This document shows, piece by piece, positions 55,434-64,000 of a stretch of 64,000 bases of DNA. Both the position numbers and the translations under genes were made by a program. The notes beneath the pieces were generated by a model, which was given only the letters and a program-made list of their open reading frames with translations, was not told the DNA's origin and did no database searches. Every line of letters begins with the position of its first letter. Position 1 is the first letter of the stretch. The stretch comes from Desulfomonile sp963700305 (GTDB lineage Bacteria > Desulfobacterota > Desulfomonilia > Desulfomonilales > Desulfomonilaceae), in NCBI GenBank assembly GCA_963700305.1, contig CAVOXB010000029.1, positions 1 to 64,000 of the forward strand, written 5' to 3'.

Positions 55434-57434
55434 TCAGTGTTGAGCCCATCTCACAAGTGAAAGGGTTAGTCTCTCGTCTCTAGGATTTATTTTTTCTATT
55501 CGGGCCACAAGCCTCTCCCCTGGAGTCAGTGTCGTCCCAGATCCAGCGTGCAGTGCCGCGTTGAGCCCTAGCTGAGAAATTTGCACGAGGTAAAACTTCG
55601 GAAAACGATTGAGCACTACTACTTCAAATTCTTCAGACTTCCTCTGCTCCAAGCATTTGAGAAGAAAATACTTCTGGCGTTCCCGTTCCATCGCTACTGC
55701 GCGTTCCAGGCGATACTGAATTTCGTCGAGAATTCTCTCAAGAGTGTCTCTTTTTAGCAACGGACCTTTGCCAAGAGCTGCCTTTACCTGTCTTTGAACA
55801 ATGAGGTCCGTGTAGCGCCTCAGAGGCGAGGAACCAGTGGTGTAGATTTCCAATCCTAATGTGGAATGTGGGGCTGGTTCCGTGCTGAGGTCACCTCTGG
55901 AAAGCAGCTTCTTGCTCCTGTACGAAAGCACCGGATCATACCCTTCTCCAAGTTCGATCTTCTCCAGCGGTGCCGGCTGACTTCTAAATATTCCCGGTAA
56001 ATTGCGCTCCTTAAGAAACCTTGCAAACAGATTGTTTGCCATTATCATCATTTCGGACACGAGTATCTGGGCAGGTGTCTCTCTGTCTCGGGTGCAAACT
56101 TCGATATTTCCATTTTCGTCGATTCTTACAGATACTTCCGGGTCCTTAAATATTATTGCACCGGAGTCTATTCTTCTCTGCCTCAAGGCTGATGCAATGG
56201 CGAACATGGTCGCTTCTTGAGACCTTGGATCGGATATTCTCTCGTCTGCTTCTTCGTAGGTGAGACGCCGGCCCACTTTGATGATGGAGTTTATCACCTT
56301 ATAGTCGCGCAATTCGAGATCAGGTGCAAACCTTACCATAATGCTTAATGCAGGCCTCTTTACCCCCACTTCTAGACTCGCTGCATTTTCGGACAGTACC
56401 CGCGGCATCATGGGGATGGTCATTTCCGGGAGATAAATGGAAATCGCCCTTTCCCTGATTTCCAAGTCCAACGGAGAGTCATGCTCCACGAAATGACTAA
56501 CGTCCGTGATGTGAATCCCTATGATCAATTCGTCGCCATCACGCGACAGACTTATTGCGTCATCCACGTCCTTTGTCGATAACGCATCTATAGTGATGGG
56601 ATTCTCATGAAGCAGGTCCTCGGCATCAGTCGGAAAAGTTTTTTGAGCGGCTTCCTTAGAGTCGGCTTCCGCTTGTGCTGAAAACTCAATGGGGACGTTT
56701 TCCGCGCGTAGCGTTATGTTTTCGTCCTCCGACCAATGGCCGAGTTTCACAAGAACACGGAAGGGGTCCCAATTCCCAGCCAGTCCTGCTTGGTTGAAGA
56801 TTTCCTTCACCGGCTTCATTAATACCCAATCGGGGCCTTGCAGGGCCGCTTCCTCGAGGATGTCGATCAGTTTGTCAGGAGTCTTCCTGGAATTCGTATG
56901 TTCGGAAGATTTCAACTTCGAGAGAAACTCCGCTGCATCCGAAATGAACCTCGCCCGGTCTTGTTCTTTTGTTCTCTGAATCAGAGCCTGCTCAACCTGA
57001 TCAGGCGTAGGCACCTCAATAGTGTCGGGCCGGATCTTAAAGTAGAGTCTATCTTCGAAAATGGCCCGCAAAAGTGAGGCTGTGCTGGTTGCGTCGTTCT
57101 TGTTACCGAAAAAGAGTTCGCTCAGGTCGTCAATATCGATCTCTCGCGTCTCAAGACCTACCACTTCCCATAACTCTCGGAGGTCGATCCTGTTTTTGAG
57201 AGCTTCTCTTTTTGCGGAAATTTCCTTGAGACGATTTACTTGTTCGTCCCGGCTGGCGGTCAATGGAAAGCCCGGTTCTTTACCCCAAATCAGGGCCCTG
57301 GTGGGAGAGATTTTCGCCTCCTTCCCTTGGTCATTAAGAACGCGAAGCTTTCGATCATCGACTTCCATGATTATACCGCAGGAAATCCTTCTACTATCGT
57401 AATAATCAATTATATCGTTTTTTTGAAAACTCAT
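55434..57434 (-). CDS. RNase II-family (RNB domain) exoribonuclease
   Basis: This 666-residue protein has an N-terminal RNA-binding-like part (DYYDSRRISCGIIMEVDDRK) and a middle helical region. The RNB catalytic domain carries ITIDALSTKDVDDAISLSRD, whose Asp cluster binds magnesium, with VSHFVEHDSPLDLEIRERAI, the YTTGSSPLRRYTDLIVQRQV region and a short S1-like end. It degrades RNA 3' to 5'. The domain layout is closer to RNase II-like proteins of cyanobacteria and deltaproteobacteria than to E. coli RNase R. It is a single gene on the minus strand. Confidence 0.9.
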   Translation of the reverse strand: MSFQKNDIIDYYDSRRISCGIIMEVDDRKLRVLNDQGKEAKISPTRALIWGKEPGFPLTASRDEQVNRLKEISAKREALKNRIDLRELWEVVGLETREIDIDDLSELFFGNKNDATSTASLLRAIFEDRLYFKIRPDTIEVPTPDQVEQALIQRTKEQDRARFISDAAEFLSKLKSSEHTNSRKTPDKLIDILEEAALQGPDWVLMKPVKEIFNQAGLAGNWDPFRVLVKLGHWSEDENITLRAENVPIEFSAQAEADSKEAAQKTFPTDAEDLLHENPITIDALSTKDVDDAISLSRDGDELIIGIHITDVSHFVEHDSPLDLEIRERAISIYLPEMTIPMMPRVLSENAASLEVGVKRPALSIMVRFAPDLELRDYKVINSIIKVGRRLTYEEADERISDPRSQEATMFAIASALRQRRIDSGAIIFKDPEVSVRIDENGNIEVCTRDRETPAQILVSEMMIMANNLFARFLKERNLPGIFRSQPAPLEKIELGEGYDPVLSYRSKKLLSRGDLSTEPAPHSTLGLEIYTTGSSPLRRYTDLIVQRQVKAALGKGPLLKRDTLERILDEIQYRLERAVAMERERQKYFLLKCLEQRKSEEFEVVVLNRFPKFYLVQISQLGLNAALHAGSGTTLTPGERLVARIEKINPRDERLTLSLVRWAQH

Positions 57435-57807
57435 GGCTACGTGCGTCTGTCCTTCAAGTCAATCAAACAGGAAAACATCGTCCGCAGGAATCCGGGTCGG
57501 AAAAGGCCCGGCTCGACCTTTTTTATAAACCCTTTTTGGCCTTTTTCGCGGTGCGACAGCATTCGGTTTTTCGCGTTCGAGCGTAATTCGAATTGCTTTT
57601 CCTTTCTATTTAATTTAACAAGATTGAAGGGCCTGAGGCTACTGATTTTTTTGCGACCCAAACGCGTGATGAGTAAAGCGCGGTTGCGTTGACTCCGGTC
57701 CCTGTTTCTTGTATTTCGGATACCAACCTTTGGAGGAGTCATTTATATTAAATAAAATAGAAACCTGGTACAGCGTAGGAGGTTTCGTTTTTTTACGGAC
57801 GGTGCTT

Positions 57808-58413
57808 ATGGTGAAAACCCGCATTGCGGAGATCTTCAAAGATAGTTGGAGAATCAAAGAAGCTTTTATAAAAGAGAATCTGGATCTCGTGGAGCAGGTC
57901 GCCCACGCTCTGGCGCGCGTTCTGGGACAGGGCCACAAGATTCTTTTGTTCGGAAATGGGGGGTCTGCCGCGGACGCTCAACACATTGCAGCCGAGTTCG
58001 TCAACAGATACATGATAGATAGGCCACCTCTCCCTGCTTTGGCTCTGACCACCGACACATCCGTAATCACTGCGATTTCAAACGACTTTAGTTACGAAGA
58101 GATATTCGAGAAACAAATAAAGGCCCTGGGCAAAGAAGGCGATGCTGCTGTTGGGATTAGCACTTCGGGAAAATCGGTCAACGTGATTCGAGGGCTGGCG
58201 GCGGCTAAAGAAAACCATCTGCTCACAATCGGCATAGGTGGTCCGCCAGAGAGTCCCATGAAACAACAATGTGGCTACTACCTGAGTGTGGAAGGGCCGA
58301 CGCCACGCATCCAGGAGGTTCATCAACTGATCTGCCATACGCTTGTGGAAATCGTTGATCAGTTGCTGTTCGGGTCAGGCAATGATGGTCTTCACCTCGA
58401 GCAAAAGTCTTGA
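57808..58413 (+). CDS. gmhA: Sedoheptulose 7-phosphate isomerase
   Basis: This 201-residue SIS-domain enzyme carries KILLFGNGGSAADAQHIAAE, PALALTTDTSVITAISND, then GISTSGKSVNVIRGLAAAKE and a helical end containing PRIQEVHQLICHTLVEIVDQ, which matches GmhA. It makes D-glycero-D-manno-heptose 7-phosphate for LPS core, so the right part of the window comes from a Gram-negative cell. The frame is open upstream to 57709. ATG 57808 is only weakly supported, since an AGGAGG lies 25 bases upstream just before a T7 run, where an indel could hide the true start. Confidence 0.9.
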   Translation: MVKTRIAEIFKDSWRIKEAFIKENLDLVEQVAHALARVLGQGHKILLFGNGGSAADAQHIAAEFVNRYMIDRPPLPALALTTDTSVITAISNDFSYEEIFEKQIKALGKEGDAAVGISTSGKSVNVIRGLAAAKENHLLTIGIGGPPESPMKQQCGYYLSVEGPTPRIQEVHQLICHTLVEIVDQLLFGSGNDGLHLEQKS

Positions 58414-58476
58414 AGGGAAAAAATCATATTTTAACCGCTGCCCGCTCGGGCTAAGCTTTACAAAATTGGACGGCCA

Positions 58477-58890
58477 ATGACTGACAAAACCGGCACGCGA
58501 ATGACCGCTACTATGGCGGAAATCCAACTACCCTTCAGGTTCACGATAGTTCACGGAGCCGACCCTTCTCGCAGGTCTTCGGAACAAAAAGCCGTGACAA
58601 AGTCAATAAACCTGCAGGGGCTGATATTCGAGATCCCGCGCATGGAGGTAGATGCTTACCATCTCTCATTCACCGAATCCACTTACGGGAGGAACGCCCT
58701 TGAGATTTCCCTGGATTTGGGCAAGAAATTCGGGACAATAGAACTGGTTGCCCAGGTAGATTGGTACGAACGGCGTCCCACCCCTATTGGCCATTGCTTT
58801 AGCGTGGGCGTCTCGTTCATAGACTTGCCGGCAGATATCATGGGAATTCTGAGAGAATATCTTCAGATTCAGCGTCAGTTAAAACAATAA
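58477..58890 (+). CDS. PilZ-domain-like protein
   Basis: This 137-residue protein looks like a divergent PilZ domain: beta strands with TKSINLQGLIFEIP, a mid segment EISLDLGKKFGTIELVAQVD, and an end CFSVGVSFIDLPADIMGILR. The canonical RxxxR cyclic-di-GMP motif is not evident, so binding is uncertain. It precedes a tiny gene by 27 bases. Confidence 0.6.
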   Translation: MTDKTGTRMTATMAEIQLPFRFTIVHGADPSRRSSEQKAVTKSINLQGLIFEIPRMEVDAYHLSFTESTYGRNALEISLDLGKKFGTIELVAQVDWYERRPTPIGHCFSVGVSFIDLPADIMGILREYLQIQRQLKQ

Positions 58891-58917
58891 AGGAAAAAAA
58901 CCGAACGGAGAAGCAAC

Positions 58918-59091
58918 GTGGAAGAAAACTATTACGGCTTCAACATCGGCCAGGTGATTATCGGTACGCTCAAGCTCCTCAAGAATAAAGGCCTTCTTGA
59001 GGAACAGGAAATATTGGATCTGCTGTGGGATGCGAAGGAACCTCTTTTCCCGTGGAGTAAGCAGGAAATCAAAGAATTGATAAAGTTGTGA
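58918..59091 (+). CDS. Small conserved-looking protein, 57 residues
   Basis: GTG 58918 with GGAG upstream encodes MEENYYGFNIGQVIIGTLKL, then a helix LEEQEILDLLWDAKEPLFPW and KQEIKELIKL to the end. The composition and helix-turn-helix pattern are protein-like and the stop TGA is clean. The family is unknown. It likely shares the transcript of the PilZ-like gene. Confidence 0.6.
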   Translation: MEENYYGFNIGQVIIGTLKLLKNKGLLEEQEILDLLWDAKEPLFPWSKQEIKELIKL

Positions 59092-59230
59092 TTTGATGCC
59101 ATTTGCAGACACAACTGGGATTCTGCAGGTGTTCAACAAAACCATTTTCGGGTGATCGCGTGCGAGTTCCCTCAGAGCGTTGTCTAAGTAGAATGCAGGG
59201 GTTTTAGCCCTGATAGAATTTAATGACAGG

Positions 59231-61758
59231 ATGTCTGGTATGAATAATTTAAGAGAAGAGCTGCAATTATCGGTCGATGATCTTACCTGGAACCCGACAG
59301 AAGACGGAATTCTCAATCGAACAACTGAAGGCATCGAACCCCAGGAAGATATTTTCGGCCAGGACAGAGCCGTGAAAGCGATAGCGCGCGGGCTCGCCAT
59401 GAAAAACCACAGTTACAACATATATGTGGCCGGATACAATGGGACCGGCCGCACAGGCACAGTCAAGAAACTCCTGGATGAATTCAACGTTGACGGAGAC
59501 ATTCCGGATGACCTCTGTTACGTCAACAACTTCAAAAACACCGATCAACCCAGGTTGATTTCTCTCAAAGCAGGTAAAGGCAGCGAATTCAAACAGAGGA
59601 TGAATGACCTCGTAAGCCTTCTCAAGAAAAAGATTCCCGCAATCTTCGAAAGTGAAGAATTTCAAGCAGCCCGAAATGAAATCGTGAATCGTCACATGGG
59701 GGCGCAAAAGGCTTTGTTTAAGAATTTCGAAAATAAAGTCAGCTCCGAGAGCTTCATGATGGTCCAGGTCCAGGTAGGTCCTTTTACTAGACCGGATCTT
59801 GCGCCTGTAGTTGTCGGCAACCCCATGAAGATCGAACAACTCGAATCGCTTGTTGAGGAAGGGAAGTTCTCAGCGGAAGAACTCGAAAAGATCAAAGGTA
59901 AATATAAAGAGCTCACCCAGGAAATGGAGAAGATCTTCAAGGCCGCGCGGGAAATAGAAAGAACTATTCAGGAAGACCTTGAGAAGCTTTCCAAAGATTG
60001 GATTACACCTTTGCTCAAGGACATGCTCAATCCCATCCGCGAAGAATTCGATATGGAAACCGTAAAAGTCTACCTGGATGAAATTGAAGCTGACACAGTG
60101 AATAACCTCGACAGATTTCGGCCCAAACTTGTAACACCTCAGGGAGCCGCTGGAGAACCCGCAGGGCCTCCTATGTTAGTTCCGCCGGATCCCTCCCAGT
60201 TCAGAGATTATGACGTAAACATTCTCGTGGACAATTCGGAGACTACAAAGCCTCCTGTTATTATGGAGACTGCTCCTACCTTCCGAAATCTTTTCGGCAC
60301 GGTAGAGCGCACCATGGACAGGCACGGGCTATGGTTTTCCGATTACCTGCAGATAAAGAGTGGCAGCTTCCTAAAGGCCAATGGAGGGTACCTGATACTC
60401 AATGCAAGAGATTCACTGCTGGAACCGGGGGTCTGGCCGACTCTCAAGAGAAGCCTGCGCACCCGGGTAATGGAAATTCAAAGTGATCCTTACAGCTTCT
60501 TTTTCACGACATCTTTGAAACCCGAAAAAATACCCGTAAAGATAAAAGTGATCATGATAGGGGAGCCGGAAATCTATGATCTGCTCCATTGGTATGAAGA
60601 GGACTTTCGGAAAGTATTCAAAATCAAGGCTGACTTTGACACCTCCATGCCGAACACCTCGTCCAATCTGAGGAAGGTGACCGGCTTCATATCGCGCGTC
60701 TGTGAACAGGAATCTCTACTTCCTTGCGATCCCTCGGGTCTTCTGGCAATAGCGAAGCTCACCATCCGTTGGGGAGGCAGGAAGAAGAAACTTACCGCAC
60801 AGTTCGAGCGGATTTCGGACCTTCTGCGCGAAGCGGATTTTAATGCGAGGGAATCCAAGTCCGAGTCAATCCGCGGGGAGGACGTGGAACAAGCCAACCG
60901 AGACCGCATTGAGCGCCTTAACATGATCGAGGACAAGATCCATGAATATATGGAAGATGGCATACTCATGATAGATACGGACGGCGCTCGGGTTGGTCAG
61001 ATCAACGGCCTGAGCGTCTATAGTTTTCCTGAGTTCCCATTTGGGCGGCCATCCAGAATAACAGTGAAGACGAGCATGGGAAAATCGGGAATTATCAACA
61101 TCGAACGAGAAGCCGAGCTCTCGGGCAACAGCTACAATAAAGGCGTACTGATCCTCGCTGGCTTTCTAAGGTGGCGCTTCGCCCAGGACAAACCTCTTAA
61201 TTTGACGGCGAGCATCACTTTCGAGCAATCTTATTCAGGAGTGGATGGAGACTCCGCGTCCTCCACGGAACTTTACGCTCTGATGAGCGCTCTTTGGGGG
61301 CCCCCATCGACCAGGGCATAGCGGTTACCGGAAGCGTGAACCAGCACGGGGAAATCCAGCCCATAGGAGGGGTCAATTACAAGATTGAAGGATTTTTCAA
61401 GGTCTGCAAGACAATGGGATTGACAGGTAGGCAGGGCGTGATAATCCCCAGACGAAATGTCGGCGACCTGATGCTGGATTCAGAAGTGATCGAAGCAGTG
61501 AAAAATAACAATTTTCATATTTGGGCAGTGGACCACGTGGACCAGGGAATTGAGATACTCACCGGAGTATCGGCAGGCAAGCCGGATGACGAAGACAACT
61601 ATCCCGAGGACACAATTAATTATTTGGTGAACAAACGGCTGGAAGAGTTGTCTGAAGGTCTTAAGGAATTTGAAGGACCTGGAGAAGAAGAGACAAAGGA
61701 GCAGGACAAAGAGGACTGTGGAGATTCCTCGTGCGAGAAGGATGACAATCCGAACTGA
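59231..61758 (+). CDS. Lon-like ATP-dependent protease (frameshifted)
   Basis: The protein of about 842 residues shows a LonB/LonC-like N-domain and an AAA+ core with NIYVAGYNGTGRTGTVKKLL (P-loop with Arg in place of the usual Lys). A conserved central region reads FGTVERTMDRHGLWFSDYLQ and GSFLKANGGYLILNARDSLL. The Lon peptidase domain has Ser in GVDGDSASSTELYALMSAL. After a frame change in a G/C run near 61,300 the Lys part follows: GSVNQHGEIQPIGGVNYKIE. It ends in an acidic tail. It belongs to the YcbZ-type Lon-like group. Substrates are unknown. ATG 59231 is an acceptable start; a second in-frame ATG is at 59,240. Confidence 0.87.
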
Positions 61759-61773
61759 AACAAATGCAGAAGA

Positions 61774-61801
61774 GTAGGAAAGGATCCGAGACCTTTCCTA
61801 C
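61774..61801. terminator. Perfect 10-bp hairpin between convergent genes
   Basis: GTAGGAAAGG (61,774-61,783) and CCTTTCCTAC (61,792-61,801) enclose an 8-base loop. It lies between the Lon-like gene (plus) and the small broken gene (minus), so it may terminate both. Confidence 0.65.
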
Positions 61802-61819
61802 CTTAACCTTAACGAATGG

Positions 61820-62087
61820 CTACCCAAGAGTTCTCGGATTTCCGGGGGATTTATCTGCCGTGGGTTGATTTTGTTTTCTCTCCTTGAGCAATTCGTCGAA
61901 TTCTCTGTTTAGATCCCGTATTTTATCAGGGCTGTTTTCTGTGGGGAATGGATGGTCTTTTGTCTCTGTTGGAGAGCTTTCGAGCAGGTTCTCTGCTTTG
62001 TCGAAAGGGGCTTCTTTTCCTGCCAGTTTCTTCTTTCAAACTTAGGAGTTCTCCTCGGATTCTGACCAGCAGTTTGCTCAGAAACAT
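61820..62087 (-). CDS. Small unrecognised protein, broken by one indel
   Basis: From ATG 62087, with GGAGG about 9 bases upstream, the minus strand reads MFLSKLLVRIRGELLSLKEE, then after one extra A near 62,010 continues as APFDKAENLLESSPTETKDH and KIRDLNREFDELLKERKQNQ to TAG 61,820-61,822. The span of 268 bases equals 89 codons plus one base, supporting a single insertion. The reconstructed chain has a basic amphipathic N-terminus and a charged helical C-terminus. No family is recognised. The uncorrected frame gives only an Arg/Lys-rich 61-residue shadow. Confidence 0.55.
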
Positions 62088-62213
62088 ATCTCATGTCCTC
62101 CGGGTTAACTGAGTAGAGTTCGCGGATCTGCAGTCATGCAGTGAAACATTTTCTAATAAACTGCATCCAATTGAATGGACATTACTCGGTAAATCCATCC
62201 GGGAGGAATACAT

Positions 62214-63056
62214 ATGAACTATCCCATCGAAACGGACGGACTCAGAATATATCTTTCTCAAATAGAACGCTATCATGTTCTGGATCGAGAAAGAGAGTAC
62301 ATCCTAGCTTTGGAATATCGCGACCAAAAAAACGAAGAAGCTGCCAAAAGGTTAATTACATCGAATCTGAGATTCGTAATAAAAGTGGCTCTTGGATATC
62401 GCAACTACGGAGTCAAACTTATGGATCTCATCCAAGAAGGCAACATCGGACTTATGAAAGCAGTGGAGAGATTTGACCCGGATAAGGGGTTCAGGCTGAT
62501 CTCCTATGCAATCTGGTGGATTAAGGCATACATTCAGAATTATATAATAAAATCATGGTCTCTTGTTAAAATCGGGACAACACAGGCTCAAAGGAAACTT
62601 TTCTATCGTGTGGCGGACCTGCCTGAATCCAGGGATTTTGATAGTCACCTGGACGACGTTTCCAAACTTGCCGACAAAATACACGTTACCGAGGACGAGG
62701 TGATAGACATGGCAGCTCGTCTTAAGGCCCACGATCTTTCGCTGGATGATCTGATAGGCGATCGTTCCCGCGACTCGTTCGCTGATACTCTTAGAGACGA
62801 CGCGCCGGATCAAGAAGAGATTCTGTCTGAATTAGAGGCCCGCCAGGGCCTGAAACTCTGGGCCGATACCGCACTTCAGACTTTGAACCCACGCGAAAAA
62901 TACATAGTGGAAAAACGTGTTTTGGCCGAAGATCCTCTTACGCTCAAGGAACTCGGAAAGCATTTTGGAATTACCAGGGAGAGAGCTCGACAGATTGAAA
63001 GATCAGCACTGGAGAAGCTCAAAGGAAATTATCTGCGCTCGCAGCTGGCCGCGTAA
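62214..63056 (+). CDS. rpoH: Heat-shock sigma factor RpoH (sigma-32)
   Basis: This 280-residue sigma-70-family protein has region 2 (ITSNLRFVIKVALGYRNYGV, LMDLIQEGNIGLMKAVERFD, FRLISYAIWWIKAYIQNYII), the RpoH-box-like stretch KIGTTQAQRKLFYRVADL, and region 4 (LTLKELGKHFGITRERARQI). The length fits RpoH. It directs transcription of chaperone and protease genes. GGGAGGA lies before ATG 62214 and a strong terminator follows. It lies downstream of the Lon-like gene, itself a plausible heat-shock target, although the two are separated by a minus-strand gene. Confidence 0.92.
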   Translation: MNYPIETDGLRIYLSQIERYHVLDREREYILALEYRDQKNEEAAKRLITSNLRFVIKVALGYRNYGVKLMDLIQEGNIGLMKAVERFDPDKGFRLISYAIWWIKAYIQNYIIKSWSLVKIGTTQAQRKLFYRVADLPESRDFDSHLDDVSKLADKIHVTEDEVIDMAARLKAHDLSLDDLIGDRSRDSFADTLRDDAPDQEEILSELEARQGLKLWADTALQTLNPREKYIVEKRVLAEDPLTLKELGKHFGITRERARQIERSALEKLKGNYLRSQLAA

Positions 63057-63076
63057 CCACCTGATCTGCCTCAAGC

Positions 63077-63108
63077 CAAAACAGGGGAAAGAATATTCCC
63101 CTGTTTTG
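63077..63108 (+). terminator. Strong terminator after rpoH
   Basis: A perfect 13-bp stem, CAAAACAGGGGAA (63,077-63,089) with TTCCCCTGTTTTG (63,096-63,108), encloses a 6-base loop and includes a TTTT run in the 3' arm. Confidence 0.85.
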
Positions 63109-63273
63109 CGCCACAATTTTTTGCGCTGTCCATTCAGATACTCCCGGAACCAGCGGTGTGAACCTCACATGAATTGATGGCGAGCGCCTCTCAAAATTTT
63201 CTACTATTATTTTCATGGTTTCTATATAACCTAGTTTGCGCTTCTGCGTCCAATCTGACAGAACGGGAACCTG

Positions 63274-63816
63274 ATGAATGATGCGGATCTGATAAACGAG
63301 TTCCGGAGAGGCAATGTAGAAGCCTTTTCTGAACTCGTGGACAAATACTCGAGACCGCTGACTATGATGATTCTGAGAATCGTCAGAGACCAGGAAGAAG
63401 CTAAAGACATCTCCCAAACCGTTTTTCTGAAAGTGTACGAAGGGCTCCCCAGATTTCTGTCCGCTTCATCTTTCAAGACGTGGCTCTATAGAATCGCGTT
63501 AAATGCGGTCAAGGATTACTTTCGGAAAAGAGGAAAGTACCAAATTGTCTACGATGATCTGGATCAACTCGAGGATTTGTCCGAATCTCCCGCGGACCGT
63601 CTGGACGCGGCCCGCATGGGCAAGAATGTACGAGAAGCCATGGAACTACTTCCAGAGAAACAGAGGCTTACGTTTCAACTGAGAGTTTATGAAAATCTGA
63701 ACTACAAAGAAATTGCCCGAATTCTCGGTGGAAGCGCAGGCGCCGCTCGAGGAAACTTCTTCCAGGCCGTAAAAACGCTGAGACAGCGCATTATGGGAGG
63801 AGATGGGAGTGAATAG
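63274..63816 (+). CDS. ECF-type RNA polymerase sigma factor
   Basis: This 180-residue ECF sigma factor has region 2 (ELVDKYSRPLTMMILRIVRD, AKDISQTVFLKVYEGLPRF, SFKTWLYRIALNAVKDYFRK) and region 4 (LLPEKQRLTFQLRVYENLNY, KEIARILGGSAGAARGNFFQ). It redirects RNA polymerase in response to an envelope or stress signal. The following gene starts as a zinc-finger anti-sigma factor, the usual partner. The ATG is at 63274. Confidence 0.9.
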   Translation: MNDADLINEFRRGNVEAFSELVDKYSRPLTMMILRIVRDQEEAKDISQTVFLKVYEGLPRFLSASSFKTWLYRIALNAVKDYFRKRGKYQIVYDDLDQLEDLSESPADRLDAARMGKNVREAMELLPEKQRLTFQLRVYENLNYKEIARILGGSAGAARGNFFQAVKTLRQRIMGGDGSE

Positions 63817-63876
63817 GCCGCTCTGCGAAATGAATCCTTCGAACCTGAGAGGGTCTACGGACTTGTGGTGAACGTT

Positions 63877-64000
63877 ATGAATCTCATGAAATGCAGCGAA
63901 GCCGAAGGACTTATCCTTCGAGATCTTGACGAAGGACTGGATCCTGCAGGAAAAGGCCGCCTGGAAGAACATCTTCAGGTTTGCTCTAATTGCGTTCGCA
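63877..64000 (+). CDS. Zinc-finger anti-sigma factor, N-terminal fragment (cut by window end)
   Basis: ATG 63877 begins MNLMKCSEAEGLILRDLDEG, then the HLQVCSNCVR motif, giving Cys near residue 6 and H-x3-C-x2-C near 32-39, the zf-HC2/ZAS pattern of anti-sigma factors. GTG starts at 63865 or 63868 are also in frame. The gene runs off the right edge. It probably binds the ECF sigma factor encoded just upstream. Confidence 0.75.
   Translation, partial: MNLMKCSEAEGLILRDLDEGLDPAGKGRLEEHLQVCSNCVR

Noticed and set aside
57437..57742. 101-residue Arg/Lys-rich minus-strand frame before gmhA
   Set aside because: No ribosome site and composition typical of a shadow; the upstream AGGAGG sites are on the opposite strand.

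Overview
The window looks like two unrelated pieces of DNA joined near position 10,270. Bases 1 to about 10,260 are clearly GC-rich. They carry a HicBA toxin-antitoxin pair, an MgtC-type membrane protein, a three-domain glycosyltransferase-phosphatase fusion, a complete DctPQM TRAP transporter, a NhaD-type ion transporter, a ribbon-helix-helix protein and a SAM methyltransferase. The Thr/Ala-rich linker after the DctP lipobox and the GpgS-like fusion would suit an anaerobic actinobacterium or a similar high-GC lineage; this is a weak inference. At about 10,212 the start of a second dctQ begins on the + strand and is lost after some 20 codons. On the other strand rodA stops after about 90 codons at the same place. 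An assembly chimera of metagenomic reads explains both truncations best.

From 10,270 to the end the sequence has moderate GC and reads like a Gram-negative anaerobe of the former Deltaproteobacteria (Desulfobacterota, Desulfomonile/Syntrophobacter-like). Support comes from gmhA for LPS heptose, PilZ and pilin-like proteins, a membrane pyrophosphatase, an FmdE-like protein and the conserved gene orders.

Layout of the right part. (i) 10.3-15.0 kb, minus strand: rod-shape operon mreB-mreC-mreD-mrdA-rodA(truncated). (ii) 15.1-18.8 kb, plus: PpiD-like foldase, CorC/HlyC-type CNNM-CBS protein, tRNA-Gly(CCC) and a terminator. (iii) 18.8-25.8 kb, plus: translation operon rimP-nusA-ylxR-infB-ylxP-rbfA-nrnA. 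(iv) 25.8-36.1 kb: repeat-rich intergenic DNA, a small secreted protein, glycogen phosphorylase, a response regulator, thiolase, a zinc-ribbon protein, dapF, a pilin-like pair and a class II aldolase. (v) 36.2-42.1 kb, minus: purE, stand-alone purH cyclohydrolase domain, TPR lipoprotein, APH/ATPase fusion, rlmN, ndk and an RRM protein. (vi) 42.4-46.9 kb, plus: exported nitroreductase, adenylate cyclase, H+-pyrophosphatase. (vii) 47.1-57.4 kb, minus: FG-GAP-like exported protein, metallo-beta-lactamase-fold hydrolase, FmdE-like protein, NUDIX hydrolase, a giant kinase-TPR-WD40 protein and an RNase II-type nuclease. (viii) 57.8-64.0 kb, mostly plus: gmhA, PilZ protein, a tiny gene, Lon-like protease, a broken small minus-strand gene, rpoH, an ECF sigma factor and the start of its zinc-finger anti-sigma partner.

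Throughout both halves, many genes, including essential ones (mreB, nusA, rimP, rbfA, dapF), are interrupted by one- or two-base indels, while the protein continues intact in the neighbouring frame. This is far too many for real pseudogenes. The sequence should be treated as carrying uncorrected indel errors, and the frameshifted loci below are annotated over their full intended span. No prophage, CRISPR array, rRNA operon or integrase was seen. I found no convincing new defence or biosynthetic system. The most interesting items are the winged-helix/GT/HAD fusion, the palindromic repeat families, a MITE-like 133-bp element, the small exported protein behind a near-consensus promoter, and several small unrecognised genes.
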